In this document: positions 1 to 10,473 of the stretch, piece after piece
How positions within the stretch are numbered: the first letter of the stretch is position 1
Layout: the number at the start of each line of letters is the position of its first letter
Assembly: GCA_032717465.1 (NCBI GenBank)
Contig: CM064681.1
Span: 18,410,065-18,474,064 of the forward strand
Source of the DNA: Coenobita brevimanus
Lineage: Eukaryota > Arthropoda > Malacostraca > Decapoda > Coenobitidae
Direction of reading: 5' to 3'
Length of the DNA stretch: 64,000 bases
Program-made: the position numbers and the translations under genes
The notes under the pieces: generated by a model
The model's input: the letters and a program-made list of their open reading frames with translations, nothing else
Told to the model about the DNA's origin: nothing
Database searches by the model: none

Positions 1-41
1 TATATAGATAGATAGATATATCTATCTATCTATATATATAT
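1..41. repeat. GATA/TA microsatellite
   Basis: Short imperfect GATA, TATC and TA units at the window edge. They form the left flank of the mariner insertion that follows; mariner targets TA dinucleotides, so a TA-rich tract is a natural landing site. Confidence 0.9.
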
Positions 42-1327
42 GAGGTGCTACCCAAAATTTCCAGTAATTTAAATATTGTAGGAAAATAAGTTACCTTACC
101 TCTTAGTTCTCACTGTCGCCTTCGAAGTAGTCCCTTTGGGCATGTATACAGTGGTCCCAGAGTTTTTCCCAAGAGTCCACGCATCCCTGAAAGGCTTCAG
201 GCGTGATGGTCTTGAGCACCTCCTGCGATTCTGTGTGGATCTCCTCAGTCGAGTCAAATCGACCCCTTTTCAGTTGTATTTTCAGCTTGGGAAACAGGAA
301 AAAGTCGCAGGGGTCAAGGTCAGGCAAACAGGGTGGGTGGGGAATGACTACCGTGTTAGTGGAACCCAGGAACTGCCAGACAACAATTGATGTGTGGGCG
401 GAGGCGTTGTGATGATGCAGGACCCAGTCCTTGTTCTTCCACTGTTCTGGACGTTAGCGGGAGATGTTCTCCCTTAGACACTGCAAAACTTCACAGTAAA
501 ACTTTCTGCTGACAGATTGACTGGGTGGGACGAATTTCTTGTGAATAATCCCTTGGATATCAGAGAAAATGATCAACATGGACTTGGCATTGCTTCAAAC
601 TTGACATGCATTTTTTGGCCTCGGTGAATTGGGAGACTTCCACTGCGATGACTGCTGCTTTGTCTCCGGGTCAAAACCATAATCCCATGATTCATCACCA
701 GTTATGACCTTGGAGTTGAAGATGGCGTCATCTCTGACCTGATTCTTGAGCTTCCTGCAAACTGCAATGCGATGAGCCTTCTGCTCGTCACTCAGCAGTC
801 TTGGCACAAATTTTGCAGTGATGTGTCTCATACCCAACACGTCCAACAAAATGCGTTGCACGTTCCCGTACAACAGTCCAACGATATCACAAACATCATG
901 GATAGTTCGTGTACAATCTGCAAGGATAGCCTAACAAACATTTCTGACATTTTCTGGTGCAGTTGTCATTGACGGTCGTCCAGAATGGTCATCATCTTCG
1001 AAGGACGTTCGTCCATCCTTGAACTGCTTATACCAGAAAAATGTTCTGCACTGGGACATGGCATTGTCACCAAAGGCTTGCTGAAGCAGCCAGTGAGTTT
1101 CTGCATCCGTCTTGTTGATCTTGAAGCAGAACTTGATGCAGGTTCTTTGGTCCTTGAGGTCCACCATTGCAAAACCTCCAAACCACCTACATACCACATT
1201 ACAACAGTAAGCATAGCTCAACAACACGTCCACTCACAGACACAGCCGGGGCCACATTGAGGCTCGAGGGGTGCTGTACAAACAGTTGGCTCCCCCTGTT
1301 CAAATTACCGGAACTTTTGGGTAGAAC

Positions 1328-1330
<3 letters not shown>
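42..1330 (-). mobile_element. mariner-family DNA transposon, complete but dead
   Basis: An element of about 1.29 kb bounded by terminal inverted repeats of about 29 bp. The left end (42-70) begins GAGGTGCTACCCAAAA and the reverse complement of the right end (1302-1330) begins GAGGTTCTACCCAAAA. Both ends abut TA sequence, the mariner target. The interior encodes a minus-strand mariner transposase. Size, TIR length and TA flanks all fit the Tc1/mariner superfamily. The element sits inside a TA microsatellite, so the exact TA duplication cannot be assigned to a particular dinucleotide. Confidence 0.93.
103..1167 (-). pseudogene. mariner transposase (broken, DD34D type)
   Basis: A single minus-strand frame of 355 codons (354 residues plus stop) covers a normal mariner transposase length. 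It starts at the ATG at 1165-1167 (MVDLKDQ). The N-terminal helix-turn-helix region is visible at residues 1-110, with DDHSGRPS as the linker motif. The first catalytic Asp lies in VITGDESW and the third in LDPCDFFLF. The expected second Asp in the HHDNA-type motif is replaced: the sequence reads HHHNAS, with codon CAC at 409-411 (reverse complement). In-frame stops lie near 928-930, 592-594 and 454-456. This transposase would cut and paste its own TIRs if intact; here it cannot be functional because of the stops and the missing catalytic residue. The frame is otherwise preserved without indels, suggesting moderate age. Confidence 0.93.

Positions 1331-1389
<59 letters not shown>
1331..1389. 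repeat. (TA)n microsatellite
   Basis: Uninterrupted TA run directly right of the mariner TIR. Confidence 0.97.
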
Positions 1390-1390
<1 letters not shown>

Positions 1391-2010
1391 TGTCTGGTTT
1401 ATGGTCTGCTCATGGAAGCTATCTATTTCCCTGAATCCTGTAACTCTGACACACATGGTGGAGGGATCAACGATCAGCAAAAGGGAGACTTGGCTTTATT
1501 TATATATTTTTTATTTGACAGTTGAACAAAGGCTAGAGTCAAATATTAACATGGGAGGGTCATAAAAATTACTATTTGTCGATTTCACCAAACATGGGGG
1601 AAAAGTTGTGAGTAAGATACGAGGCAAAACTGTCATTAACTTCGAGATAATTAGGTTGTAGAAGGATCATGCTAAATGGAATGCAGAGCAATGAGATAAA
1701 GATGTCACTGGGGTACACTATAGTTTACCATACTATAAACAATCAGCCTTAAATGACTTGAGGAACTATCAGAGCATACCTGATGAAGACTTACTTGTAC
1801 AACACGCATCAAAACACTGTCCAAAGCAAACTTGTATGGTGCGTCGTGTGGGATGGGCCAGGCAGCCAGCGCTTTATACAAACTTTCCCTTCCGAGGTAC
1901 AACAGGGAAGTGCCATCTAAGCGGGAAAACTGCTTGGACACGGTCAGAAGTAGGTTCACCTCACTTCCTAGGTGAGCTTGCTTTCTGTTAAAGAATTAAG
2001 TTGCAAAACA
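1390..2010. other. No gene seen
   Basis: About 620 bp of A/T-rich sequence without a recognisable coding region, repeat or RNA structure on either strand. Short open frames here have no recognisable motif. Confidence 0.6.
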
Positions 2011-2115
<105 letters not shown>

Positions 2116-2124
2116 CCAGACGCC

Positions 2125-3365
2125 TCAATCCCGTTTGGGGTGGCCACAAACAAATCGCCTCCAAGTCGCCCTGTCCCCTGCCATTTCACTGCCCTGCTCC
2201 CAACTCACACCCCCCTCTCTCATATACCTCTCCACCCCATCCCTCCATCTCATCCTCGGCCTCCCCCTCCCTCTTCCCCCCTCCACCTCACTCACATACA
2301 CTCTCTTCGTCAGTCTTTCACCCTCCATCCTCTCCACATGGCCAAACCACCTCAGTGTGTTCCTCATAACGCTTCCTATCACATCCACATCCACAACACA
2401 ACGCTCCTTTATATCCTCATTCGTCAGCCTGTCTCTCCACGTGACTCCACAGGCTCCTCTTAAATAACTCATTTCCACTGCTCTCACTCTTGACTTGTCT
2501 CCTTCCAACAATGTCCAAGCTTCACTTCCGTACGTTAGAGCTGGTATCACAATTCTGTCATGCAGTAACTTTTTCACTTCCATGCTCACTTCCCTGTTTC
2601 TTATCACTGCTTTCAAAGAACCAGCAACCTTTCTTCCCTGCTGTACCCTTTCAAGCACTTCACCCTCCAAACCTCCATGCTTACTCATCACACTACCCAA
2701 ATACTTAAACATACTCACATTTTCCAATTCCTCACCATCTAACCTCGCTGTACATTCACTAACTTCACCTCTCTCAAAGACCATCACTTTACTCTTCCCT
2801 ACATTCACATTTAGGTTCCATTTCTTACACACTCTCTCAAACTCATCCACCAAGCCTTGCAGCTCCCCTTCGTCTTCACTCAACAACACAGTATCATCTG
2901 CAAACAACAGTACAGGGAGTTTCCAAACACTATCCTCTCTCACCAGGGCCACTCCAACATCCACTACCCTACCTTGTACCTCTTTTATTACCCCATCCAT
3001 GTACAGATTGAACAACCATGGAGACATGACACATCCGTGTTTCAAACCAACTTTCAAAGAGAAAAATTCACTTAGTTCACCATCCACACGCACTGCAGCC
3101 TTCGCACCATCGTACATACTATTCACAGCATTCAACAACTTCCCATCTACTCCATATATTCTTAACACTTTCCACAATCCTTGTCTATCCACCCTGTCAT
3201 ATGCTTTCTCCAAATTCATGAAAGCCGCATACAACTTCTTTCCCTTCCCTAGAAACTTTTCCACTAAAGATCTAAGAATGAATATCTGATCTACACAACC
3301 TCTTCCTTTCGTAAAGCCTCCATGTTCTTCTCCAACTAATTTTTCTGTTCTTTCTCTAACTCTGT
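2125..3365 (-). pseudogene. RTE-like LINE copy 1: catalytic RT and C-terminal part
   Basis: Continuation of the LINE protein in a shifted frame after the 4-nt deletion at 3365/3366. RT motifs are clear: AFMNLEKAYDRVDR (motif A with the first Asp), KHGCVMSPWLFN (motif B), LLFADDTVLLSED (motif C, the ADD box) and FKYLGSVMSK. The C-terminal domain continues through CGVTWRDRL, LRWFGHVERM and RRFVCGHPKRD, the last residues before the stop. At motif B this copy has KHG where copies 2 and 3 have KQG, a change from the usual Gln. The open frame runs to the element's 3' end with no further stop, so the frameshift is the main visible lesion. Confidence 0.9.
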
Positions 3366-5222
3366 AAGTATCCTACCATACACTTTTCCTATTATACTAA
3401 GAAGACAAATGCCCCTATGATTACCATACACTTCTTTTTCCCCTTTTCCTTTGTACAAGGGAATAATTATACCTGACTCCCAATCCTCAGGGACTCTACC
3501 TTCCTCCCAGGCCAATCTGCACATCTTCCACACCCATTCTACTACTATCTCTCCCCCATGCTTCAGCATTTCACCACACACTCCATCAATTCCTGGGGCT
3601 TTCCCCGACTTAACTTTCTTCATTGCTTCCACAACTTCTATCCTACTGATTTCTTCCTGTCTTCTCACCTCCCTCCTTCTCCCAGCCATTCCCCAGCCAC
3701 TTATACTCGCATTACTTCCATCCTCTACGTTCAACAATTCCTTAAAGTGTTCTCTCCATCTACTCACTTTTTCTCCCTTCTCCACTAGTAATCTACCATT
3801 TTTATCTTTCACTCCCCTGCTAACTTCACTTCCACCCTGTCTTACTCTTTTCACTTCTCTCCAGAACATTTTCTTACAGTCCCTCCACTTTACACTCAAA
3901 TTCCTTCCAAATTCCTCATCCACTCTCTTCTTACTCTCTCTTACTAATCTTTTCACCTCTCTCTTCCTTTCCATATATGACTCTCTCTTCCGCCTCTCAA
4001 CTTCTTCCCCGCCCCTATTTCTCATCCATTCATTGTATGCTTTCTTCTTTTGCGCCACAGCCTGTTTCACCTCTTCAGTCCACCACGCTGTTCCTTGCAC
4101 CCCCCTCTGTCTTCTCTTCCTTCCACACACCACATTACATGCTGCACATATTTCTTCTGTATATATCTTACACACACCTTCCATGTCTTCCATCTGCTCC
4201 AATTCATATTTGCCCAGTCGTTCCTCCACTTCTCTCTTATACTCTGCTTTTTTCTCATCCTCTTGTAACCTTTCCACTCTCCTTGCAACTACTCCTTCCT
4301 CTCGCCTTTCCCTTCTTCTATTCCTCCATCTCACTTGCATGCTAATTCTGGCCACCACCAAGTAGTGGTCAGAAAGTCCACTTCCCCAACCTCTATACAC
4401 TCTTGCATCCTTTACACATCTTCGCATCCTTTCATCCACACACACATAATCAATCATTGCCTTCCTTTCATTCAGTTCACCACCCACCCTTCTCATCACT
4501 CGCCATGTATACCTGTGGATCATTTTATGCCTGAAGAGGGTATTGGCTATCACCAACCCCCTCCCAGCACAAATGTCCACTAACGCACTCCCATTCTCAT
4601 CTATCTCGGCAGGCACACCCCACTCACCAACTATTCCATCCACCTTCACATTACCAACTTTACCATTCATATCACCAATCAAAAACACTCTCTCATTCCT
4701 TCCAAACTTTTCCATGCACACTTCCACATTTGTCCAGAACTCTTCTCTCACTCTTCTAGCACGATCTTGCGTTGGCGCATACACACACACAATCGCCCAC
4801 ATTTGTATTCCAACTTTCAACTTTACCCACACAATCCTTGACCCAACTGATCCATTCTGTCTTATGCTCTTCTTCCATCTTTTACTCACAACTATACACA
4901 CTCCTTCCTTTGCCCTCTCATTCTCATCTACTCCTGCACATATACCCCATCCATACTCCCATTCTCTCACACTTTCTCCTCTCCATTTTGTTTCAGTTAT
5001 TCCACATACATCCACTTTCGCACCCTCAAGCACCTGGACAATCTCTCTCTCTTTCACCTCATCATTCGCTCCTCTTACATTCCATGTACTCATTACTAAG
5101 TCCTTTGTCCGGTCCTGGGTCGTCATCGTTTGGTCAGTCCTTGTCCGAGGCTTCTTGTTTGTTTTTTTAGTTAGTTGTTTTCTGGGGAGGGGCACTAACC
5201 CTCTGCCAACCCTTTTAGTCAT
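3336..5222 (-). pseudogene. RTE-like LINE copy 1: endonuclease and N-terminal RT part
   Basis: A 628-codon open frame. Residues about 40-270 form an apurinic-type endonuclease: STWNVRGAND at the start, ITETKWRG with the catalytic Glu, GDMNGKVGN in place of the usual GDFN, MIDYVCVDERM, and SDHYLVVARI with the catalytic Asp-His. A long, highly charged K/E/R-rich linker follows, then the first RT motifs (SGKAPGIDGVCGEMLK, GIIIPLYKGKG, NHRGICLLS). Translation then leaves frame: compared with copy 3 at 35560-35567, four bases are missing between 3365 and 3366. The protein would nick target DNA and prime reverse transcription there. The frameshift removes the catalytic RT core from this frame, so the copy is inactive. 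Confidence 0.9.
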
Positions 5223-5288
5223 CTTTTACGACAAGCAGGGATACTGGGGGAGTATTCTTGAAAAACCCCCTACCCCCAGGGGGGGTAG

Positions 5289-5331
5289 ATAGATAGATAG
5301 ATAGATAGATATAGATAGATATAGATATACC

Positions 5332-5387
<56 letters not shown>

Positions 5388-5448
5388 GGCTAGATAGATA
5401 GATATAGATATAGATGTGTCTATCTATCTATCTATCTGCCTATCCATC

Positions 5449-5500
<52 letters not shown>
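5289..5500. repeat. GATA / TA / TATC compound microsatellite
   Basis: About 210 bp of GATA, TA and TATC units separating the 5' end of LINE copy 1 (minus) from the truncated 5' end of copy 2 (plus). The two LINE copies are therefore head to head across this tract. Confidence 0.95.
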
Positions 5501-6545
5501 TGTGCTGTGAAGAGTATGTACGAGGGAGCTAGAGCTTCGGTGCGAGTGGATGGTGAGCTGAGTGAGTTCTTTGATCTCGATGTGGTGTCTGAAACAGGGT
5601 TGTGTGATGTCTCCATGGCTGTTTAATATATACATGGATGGGGTTGTAAAGGAGGTGCAGGGTAGGGCAGTGGATGTGGGGGTGGCTCTAATGAATGAGG
5701 GTGAGATTTGGAAGCTTCCCGTGTTGCTGTTTGCTGATGATACAGTACTGTTGAGTGAAGATGAATGGGAGTTGGAAGGTTTCGTGAATGAATTTGGGAC
5801 AGTGTGTTGGAGGAGGAATCTGAAAGTTAATGTAAACAAAAGTAAAGTTATGGTGTTTGAGAAGAATGAAGTCAAAGAGTGTGCAGTGAGGTTGGATGGT
5901 GAGGATATGGAGAATGTGAGTGCATTGAAGTACTTGGGTAGTGTGATGAGTAAGGATGGAACTTTGGTGGATGAAGTGCGTGAAAGGGTACAGCAGGGAA
6001 GGAAGGTTGTTGGTACACTGAAAGCAGTGATGAGAAATAGGGAGGTGAGTATGGAAGTTAAGAAGTCACTGCATGATAGTATTGTGATCCCTACCGTGAC
6101 GTATGGAAGAGAGGCATGGACCTTGCAAGAAGGGAACAAGTCAAGAGTGAGAGCAGTGGAAATGAGTTACTTGATAGGAGCATGTGGAGTGACGTGGAGG
6201 GACAGACTGACGAATGAAGAAGTGAAGGAACGCTGTGGAGTGAATGTGGATGTGGTTGAGAAGATTTGGAGAAATACACTGAGGTGGTTTGGACATGTGA
6301 AGAGAATGGAGAATGAAAGACTGACTAAGAGGGTGTATGTAGGTGAGGTGGAGGGAGGGAGAGGGAGAGGTAGATCGAGGATGAGGTGGAGGGATGGAGT
6401 TGAGAGGTATATGAGGGAGGGGGGGGTGAGTTGGGGGGAGGGTAGTCAAATGGTGGGTGACAGAGCGACTTGGAGGCGTTTTGTCTGCGGCCACCCTTTG
6501 CGGGATTAGGGCGTCAGGCTATAGATAGATAGATAGATAGATAGA
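5501..6545 (+). mobile_element. RTE-like LINE copy 2, 5'-truncated, with broken RT
   Basis: Same family as copy 1 on the opposite strand, keeping only the RT core and C-terminal domain. It opens with MYEGARASVRVDGELSEFF, then loses frame between about 5575 and 5600, so that motif B (LKQGCVMSPWLFN) is read in another frame. From 5562 to 6509 a 315-codon frame is open: FADDTVLLSED (ADD box), KYLGSVMSK, CGVTWRDRL, WFGHVKRM and the terminal RRFVCGHPLRD. The 3' tail is a run of GATA units (6521-6545). A 5' truncation and a short-repeat tail are typical of target-primed reverse transcription by RTE-type LINEs. Not functional: it lacks the endonuclease and has a frameshift. Confidence 0.9.
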
Positions 6546-6559
6546 TGTATATATGCCTT

Positions 6560-8600
6560 TTTCTGCTACACTTACAATCTCTTGGTGTCCAGTCAATCAG
6601 CCTCTAAGTCCATCGGTTATCCCTTATTCTTGCCACACGGCATTCCCACCCCCATTTCTGCTCTTTTAAAACTTCTCTAATGTCTATGACGTTAGTTTGC
6701 TCTCTCACCTAAGATGATTTTTTCCGGTCTCTTAAAGATTCCGGTATTCCAAACACTGACCTTTCCAATGCTCACTGAGAACAGATTAGTTTATTTTCCA
6801 TCGATTATGTTAGTTTGCAGGTCTCACATCGGTACGTCATTGCTAGAATTATACATTCGTTATATACTTTTCCTTTCATACACACTGCCAAGCTACTTTT
6901 CATAATGTCTCTGTTTATCAGAACCTTGCCACTGAATTGTAATGCGTCTATTTACTTCTTTATCATCGTCTTTTGTTAATTTTAATAATTGTTCCAAGTA
7001 ACTGTACTCCTCGACTTAAGAATTTCTTCTCTTATTGTAATGACACTTTTTGGTGTATGTGGATTAAACATTACTTTAGTTTTCTCCAGTTCATCTTTAG
7101 CCCTACTTTGAGACTTTTTCTGTACAGGTCATTTAACATTTCTTCCAATGTCTGAGCTGTTTCTGCAATTTGGATAATGTCATCTGCAAGTATTACATGA
7201 TTTAGTTTTTCTCCATCTATGTTTACTCCCTTGTTCTCCCAGTCTAACTTCCTGAAAATATTTTCTAGGCATGCGGTAAATAATTTTGATGAAATTGTAT
7301 TTGCCTCATGCACGCCCTTCTCAATTTTTTTTTTTTTTTTTTTCGAGTCTATGTAATTTAACTGTAGGAATTCCCTCTTTATAATTGTTTTTGAGGCGTT
7401 TTTCAGTGTTCTCATTTCCTCCTTGTTCTCGCAATCAATTTATAATTGTTATGTGCTCCACTGTGCTAAATGCCATTTCTTAATCAAGAAAACATAAGCA
7501 CAGTAATCTATTCTATTCTGTAGTTTTCTCAGGTGATTCAGTAGTCGAATATCCACTTCGGAATCCTGCCTATTCGCGAGGTTGATTTTCTTCCAAATAT
7601 GTTTTTACTCTGTTCGTGAAGAGTTTAGTGAAGAGTTTATAAATGACTGATAAGCTAATGGGTCGATAATTACTAAGTTCTTTTAAGTCGCCTTTTTTGT
7701 AAAGTAAAATAACTATTGCATTTCACTATGTTTTGAGAATTTTCGACTATTTTATACATAGAGTAAATAAGTGGGTAGCCTGTTTTGTACTTCCACTTCT
7801 GCATCCAACAGTAAATCTGCTACTATTCCATCTTCTCCCTCAGCCTTCCCTCTTGTCATATTTTCAATAGAAATGTTTATTTCGTCTCCTATTACATCAG
7901 GTATTTGACTTGTGTCAACTGAAAAGTTAGCTATTGGTTCTTTGTAAAATTCCTCAACACTTTTCACCATCTTATCTCTGGATTTAGGGACTTCACCGGT
8001 TTTGCCTTCCAGTGTCATAATTTGTTGCTTTCCTAGTGCCATTTTACTGCGGACCTGTTTGAGACTTTGTCATTTTCTATTGTTTCTTTAATCTGAACTT
8101 TCTTTTTTCGTCTCTTTGTCTCTTGTTAATAAGCATATTTAATTCCGCTCGTTCTATTTCATCTTTCTTTGTGTTCACTTTCATTTCTCTTTTCATAAGC
8201 TCGAGTGTTTTTTCCGAATACTTCTTGCTTTGGTTGTATTATGTTTCCCTATTACCTTCGCTGATTCTCTTAGAACTTTTGTTAGTCTGTCATTTAACTC
8301 ATCAGTGTCACATTCAGCATTACTTGGGGCCTGGAATCTGTTCGATATTTCTAACTGAAAGGTTGCTTTGTTTTCGTTTACTTATATTGGGCTTATCTTT
8401 TCATTTAAATAATCTTTCTTTCACTTCTGGAACTGAAGCTGGCTGTGCAACCAACAATTCTATGGTCACTTCTTATATTTACTTTGTTGATAACTGTAAC
8501 ATTTGTGATCGTGTTACTCTTATCTGCTATAATGAAGTCAATTTCATTCTTTGTTTCTCTAGTTGGACTTATCCAGGTCCATTTTCACCCTGTTGTTTTG
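6560..8600 (-). pseudogene. Old degenerate RTE-like LINE, different family
   Basis: Minus-strand fragments of an endonuclease-RT protein spread over about 2 kb. From its 5' side: near 8430-8590 an endonuclease C-terminal stretch (KNEIDFII, then a region with DHR); at 7752-8042 a linker to RT with KAEGEDGIVADLL, resembling the usual GxDGI motif; at 7071-7415 the RT core with VHEANTISSKLF (motif B region) and HVILADDIIQIAE, the ADD box. Many stops and frameshifts separate these. Codon and residue divergence from the copies at 2-6.5 kb shows a different, older LINE family. 6560-7070 contains no clear motif and may be the eroded C-terminus. Confidence 0.75.
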
Positions 8601-8613
8601 TGAAAGAAAGTGT

Positions 8614-8617
<4 letters not shown>

Positions 8618-8705
<88 letters not shown>
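8618..8705. repeat. (TA)n-(GA)n microsatellite
   Basis: About 58 bp of TA units and about 28 bp of GA units. Confidence 0.96.
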
Positions 8706-9534
8706 TGTCAAGGCACTACAATATCACAACACACTACATAACAGTTAGAGACATTAATATACTGTTAATATGTGATGTAGAGGTTTGAGGAAAGTCGTGC
8801 CTAAATTCAAGAGAGCTGGAGGAAACAACAGTGGAAATTCTAGCTAGGGAATGTCGCACACAGCACATTATGACATCATGGAAAAGCCACACAACACACC
8901 TGATGGAAATCACCACAGATTCATACATTTGACCTTAAACATGACGCAGTCAGTCTTATACGGGAGAAACTGGAAAGACTGAGCAGAAGGGATTGAAAAT
9001 TCTCTCCTATAACCCTATAATCTAACATTTTTGGAAACGCCTCGGGTACAGCTACGAGATTTTTGGTGGCAGCAATTCTACGAACCACGACTACAATCGA
9101 TTAACGCACCACGATTTTATTAACATGCAACATTCTGCTTGAGCTTCAGCTCTACGATTCATAATACACTACAAGAATCTACGATTTTAGCTCTACATTC
9201 AGCACAAGATATTACAGTTCTACAGTTGAGTGTATATTAACAAGACAGAAAACAAGAACTACTACAGCTTCCCGCCATATGTCGTACGACTTTATATGCA
9301 GCAGCGGACTACCCTGAACAGATATGACGATATACAACAGCGGTAAATGAAACCAATTAACGTCTCTATCAAAAATCATTGAACAAATTAAGAATCAACT
9401 CTACAATCAGAACAAGATATTACGATTCTACATGTAAACTACAAGCCGGTGAAATGGTAACTAAGATCAGCCACAAGTTCGCACCATACAGCAAGAAAAT
9501 ACAATTAAACGCTATACAAGTAATCACAAGCCCA
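8706..9534. other. No gene seen; recurrent CTACGATT-like words
   Basis: No coding region recognised. Words such as CTACGATT, CTACAATC and ACAAGATATTAC recur irregularly between about 9040 and 9450, giving a loosely repetitive look without a fixed period. This could be the eroded 5' part of a transposon. Confidence 0.5.
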
Positions 9535-10473
9535 CAAGTTTGTAGGAGTAGACTGTAGCACCAGTCGAGCAGGGCAGTACTCCCAAGGTGGATGGAAAGC
9601 TGATAACAGGGAGAGCTGGAGCTCCCGTTTCATCAGCCCTCGGGACTAGTTCCTGACCATCCCCCAGTGCTGAACTTTTTCAGTGTTTCAGTCACACAGA
9701 GAGAAGGCCAGCATGCTCTCCAAAACAATTTTCTCTAACTGTCAACATCAGTCTACATGCACAGTACATACTACATTACCTATTCAAAATTAAAGAAAAA
9801 TGGCATACTCTAACCATGCCTCGGAGTCCAGGGGGGGGGCATAAATGCCCCCACCATCCGCCCCTCACCCGGTGATGACTCAACATGCCTGGAACCATTG
9901 TCTGACTCCCTTCATCTTCATTTCTACAACATTCGCATCCTTTCCTCTAGCTTTCTCTCTATTGAACACCTTCTCTCCTCCTCTAAACCTCACCTTCTCT
10001 TCTTAACAGAGACTCTTCTGTCTGAGGCAATTGCCACCAAACCCTTTTCTGTATGCCCCTACTTTCTATATACTCATTTCAAAGCCAAAGGTGGCTGTTG
10101 TGTATATGTACGCAACGACCTATCTTGCGCTCGAGTTCCTGAACTTGATTCTTCTGAATTCTCTACTCTCTGGCTTCGGCTTTCCTGTCATTCTCTGACT
10201 AAATATATCTGTGTTGTTTACTTATCTCTCCTAATTCTACTAACCATCAAAAATTCCTCTACTGTCTTGCTTCTACAATGGAACACTTTCTATCCATTTC
10301 TCCTTTCTCTGAAATCTCCATTCTAGGAGATTTCAATGTTCACCACCACCTTTGGCTCTCCTCTCCATTCATCTGATCTACCTTAATGATCTAGAGCAGC
10401 TTGTACAGCACCTTCTCTGTATCCCTGACCACCTTGGAGACAGTTCCAACATACAGTACTTGGCCTCTTCCTG
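9535..10473 (+). pseudogene. Jockey/CR1-like LINE, 5' end and partial endonuclease, cut by piggyBac A
   Basis: From 9898 a plus-strand frame reads as the start of a LINE endonuclease: LHFYNIRILSSSF, PHLLFLTETLL (catalytic Glu), GGCCVYVRNDL, then after a frameshift near 10240-10320 the ILGDFNVHHHLWL motif at about 10322-10360 (catalytic Asp and Asn). A further piece with LEQLVQ follows and the sequence stops at the TTAA at 10474, where piggyBac A begins. The G/C-richer stretch 9535-9897 is likely its 5' untranslated region. The downstream RT part is absent here. A 3' end of a similar LINE lies at 33391-34169 on the minus strand, but whether they are one family cannot be decided from non-overlapping parts. 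Confidence 0.78.

Noticed and set aside
1167..1565. Open frame crossing the (TA)n tract after the mariner
   Set aside because: The openness is caused by the TA repeat coding for Tyr-Ile; it overlaps the mariner TIR and has no domain.
2495..3289. Long plus-strand open frame rich in Ser, Thr and Pro opposite the LINE
   Set aside because: It is the antisense shadow of the RTE-like RT frame; low-complexity composition and no domain. The same applies to 3451-4365, 34729-35484 and 35650-36537.
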